This document shows, one piece after another, positions 13,648-14,039 of a stretch of 14,039 nucleotides of DNA. The notes below the pieces were generated by a model, which did not search any database, had not been told where the DNA came from, and was given only the letters and a program-made list of their open reading frames with translations. This DNA is from Solimonas sp040754295 (lineage in GTDB: Bacteria; Pseudomonadota; Gammaproteobacteria; Nevskiales; Nevskiaceae): the NCBI GenBank assembly GCA_040754295.1, contig JBFMCQ010000089.1, positions 1-14,039 on the forward strand, written 5' to 3'. Within the stretch, counting starts at the first letter, position 1; every line of letters starts with the position of its first letter. Position numbers and translations under genes: made by a program.

Positions 13648-14039
13648 ATGAACGCAAAGCTCCATGCGTACCGCCGCCCGATACTGTTCCCCACGCTCGC
13701 CGCTCTCGCCCTGGCGCTCGCCGGCACCCAGGCCAGCGCCGACCGCGAACGGCGCGTGCAGCGCGCCAACGGCGCCGAGCTGGTCCGCAGCGTGCAACGC
13801 GGCGGGGGTCAGGCAGCAGCCGAGGTCGAGAAGTACCGCGCCAACGGCAACACCGTGCTCAAGGAGCGCTACCGCGGTGACGGCAGCTTCGGCCGCAGCG
13901 TCACCCGGACCAATGCCGCCGGCGAGAGCATCAGCTACGGCAGCAGCGGCACGCGCAGCGTCGACCCCGAAACCGGCACCGCGACGGCGACCCGCATCTA
14001 CACCGGACCGCAGGGCCAGAGCGCGAGCCGCGAGACCAG
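13648..14039 (+). CDS. Exported protein of unknown function, N-terminal part (runs off the window)
   Basis: The frame is open from the ATG at 13648 to the last base, encoding at least 130 residues. AAGGAG at 13635-13640 lies seven bases upstream. Residues 1-31 form a clear signal peptide: positive YRRP, a hydrophobic core FPTLAALALALAG and ASA31 before Asp32. The mature part has no cysteine and is rich in Gly, Arg, Ser, Thr and Asn, with recurring short turns such as RANGAELVRS, RANGNTVLKERY, GDGSFGRS, NAAGESISYG and ETGTATATRIYTG at intervals of about 15-20 residues. That suggests a beta-rich repeat structure. I do not recognise the family. It begins 49 bases after the EF-hand gene with no visible terminator between, so the two may be co-transcribed and function together outside the membrane. 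Confidence 0.8.
   Translation, partial: MNAKLHAYRRPILFPTLAALALALAGTQASADRERRVQRANGAELVRSVQRGGGQAAAEVEKYRANGNTVLKERYRGDGSFGRSVTRTNAAGESISYGSSGTRSVDPETGTATATRIYTGPQGQSASRET

Noticed and set aside
11121..13769. Long minus-strand frames opposite hmgA, the FAH gene, maiA and the EF-hand gene
   Set aside because: All are shadows of confidently identified plus-strand genes and show only low-complexity Arg/Ala-rich translations.

Overview
The window is GC-rich bacterial chromosome, roughly two-thirds G+C or more in the genes, with densely packed ATG-started genes. The gene families fit a free-living aerobic gammaproteobacterium of the Xanthomonadales/Nevskiales kind: an MltD-like transglycosylase with LysM repeats, MscL, proline iminopeptidase, and a DUF3336-patatin lipase. 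That placement is an inference from gene content and composition. No rRNA, tRNA, CRISPR array, transposase or phage gene is visible. Every complete gene looks intact.

Layout. Positions 1-189 are a gene-free left edge at only about 50% G+C. From 190 to 7326 are housekeeping and envelope genes in alternating orientations: a flavin-reductase-type oxidoreductase (minus) whose start codon overlaps that of a divergent SDR-type NAD-binding protein (plus), then mscL (plus), a patatin-like phospholipase (minus), a small DUF456-type membrane protein (plus), an MltD-like lytic transglycosylase (minus) and a proline iminopeptidase (plus). From 7340 to 13015 is a complete phenylalanine/tyrosine catabolic block. 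An Lrp/AsnC regulator (minus) is divergent from phhA, hppD, a short-form hmgA, a fumarylacetoacetate hydrolase and maiA (all plus). From 13125 to the end are two exported proteins, a four-EF-hand protein and a second one cut by the window edge.

How the genes work together. PhhA turns phenylalanine into tyrosine. An aminotransferase, not in this window, gives 4-hydroxyphenylpyruvate. HppD makes homogentisate, HmgA opens the ring to maleylacetoacetate, MaiA isomerises it to fumarylacetoacetate, and the FAH-family enzyme splits that to fumarate and acetoacetate. The divergent Lrp/AsnC protein is the obvious candidate regulator. The regulator-phhA intergenic region holds a symmetric three-part sequence: two inverted 15-mers (13 of 15 matching) on either side of a central dyad.

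I did not find an undescribed defence or mobile system. The most unusual signals lie between the tyrosine-catabolism genes. One is a 24-codon mini-ORF joined by ATGA overlaps to hmgA upstream and to the FAH gene downstream, with a dRS3-like palindromic repeat inside it. The other is an array of 7-bp GTGAGGC units that contains the hppD stop codon and returns in inverted orientation right up against the hmgA ATG, leaving hmgA without a visible Shine-Dalgarno sequence.
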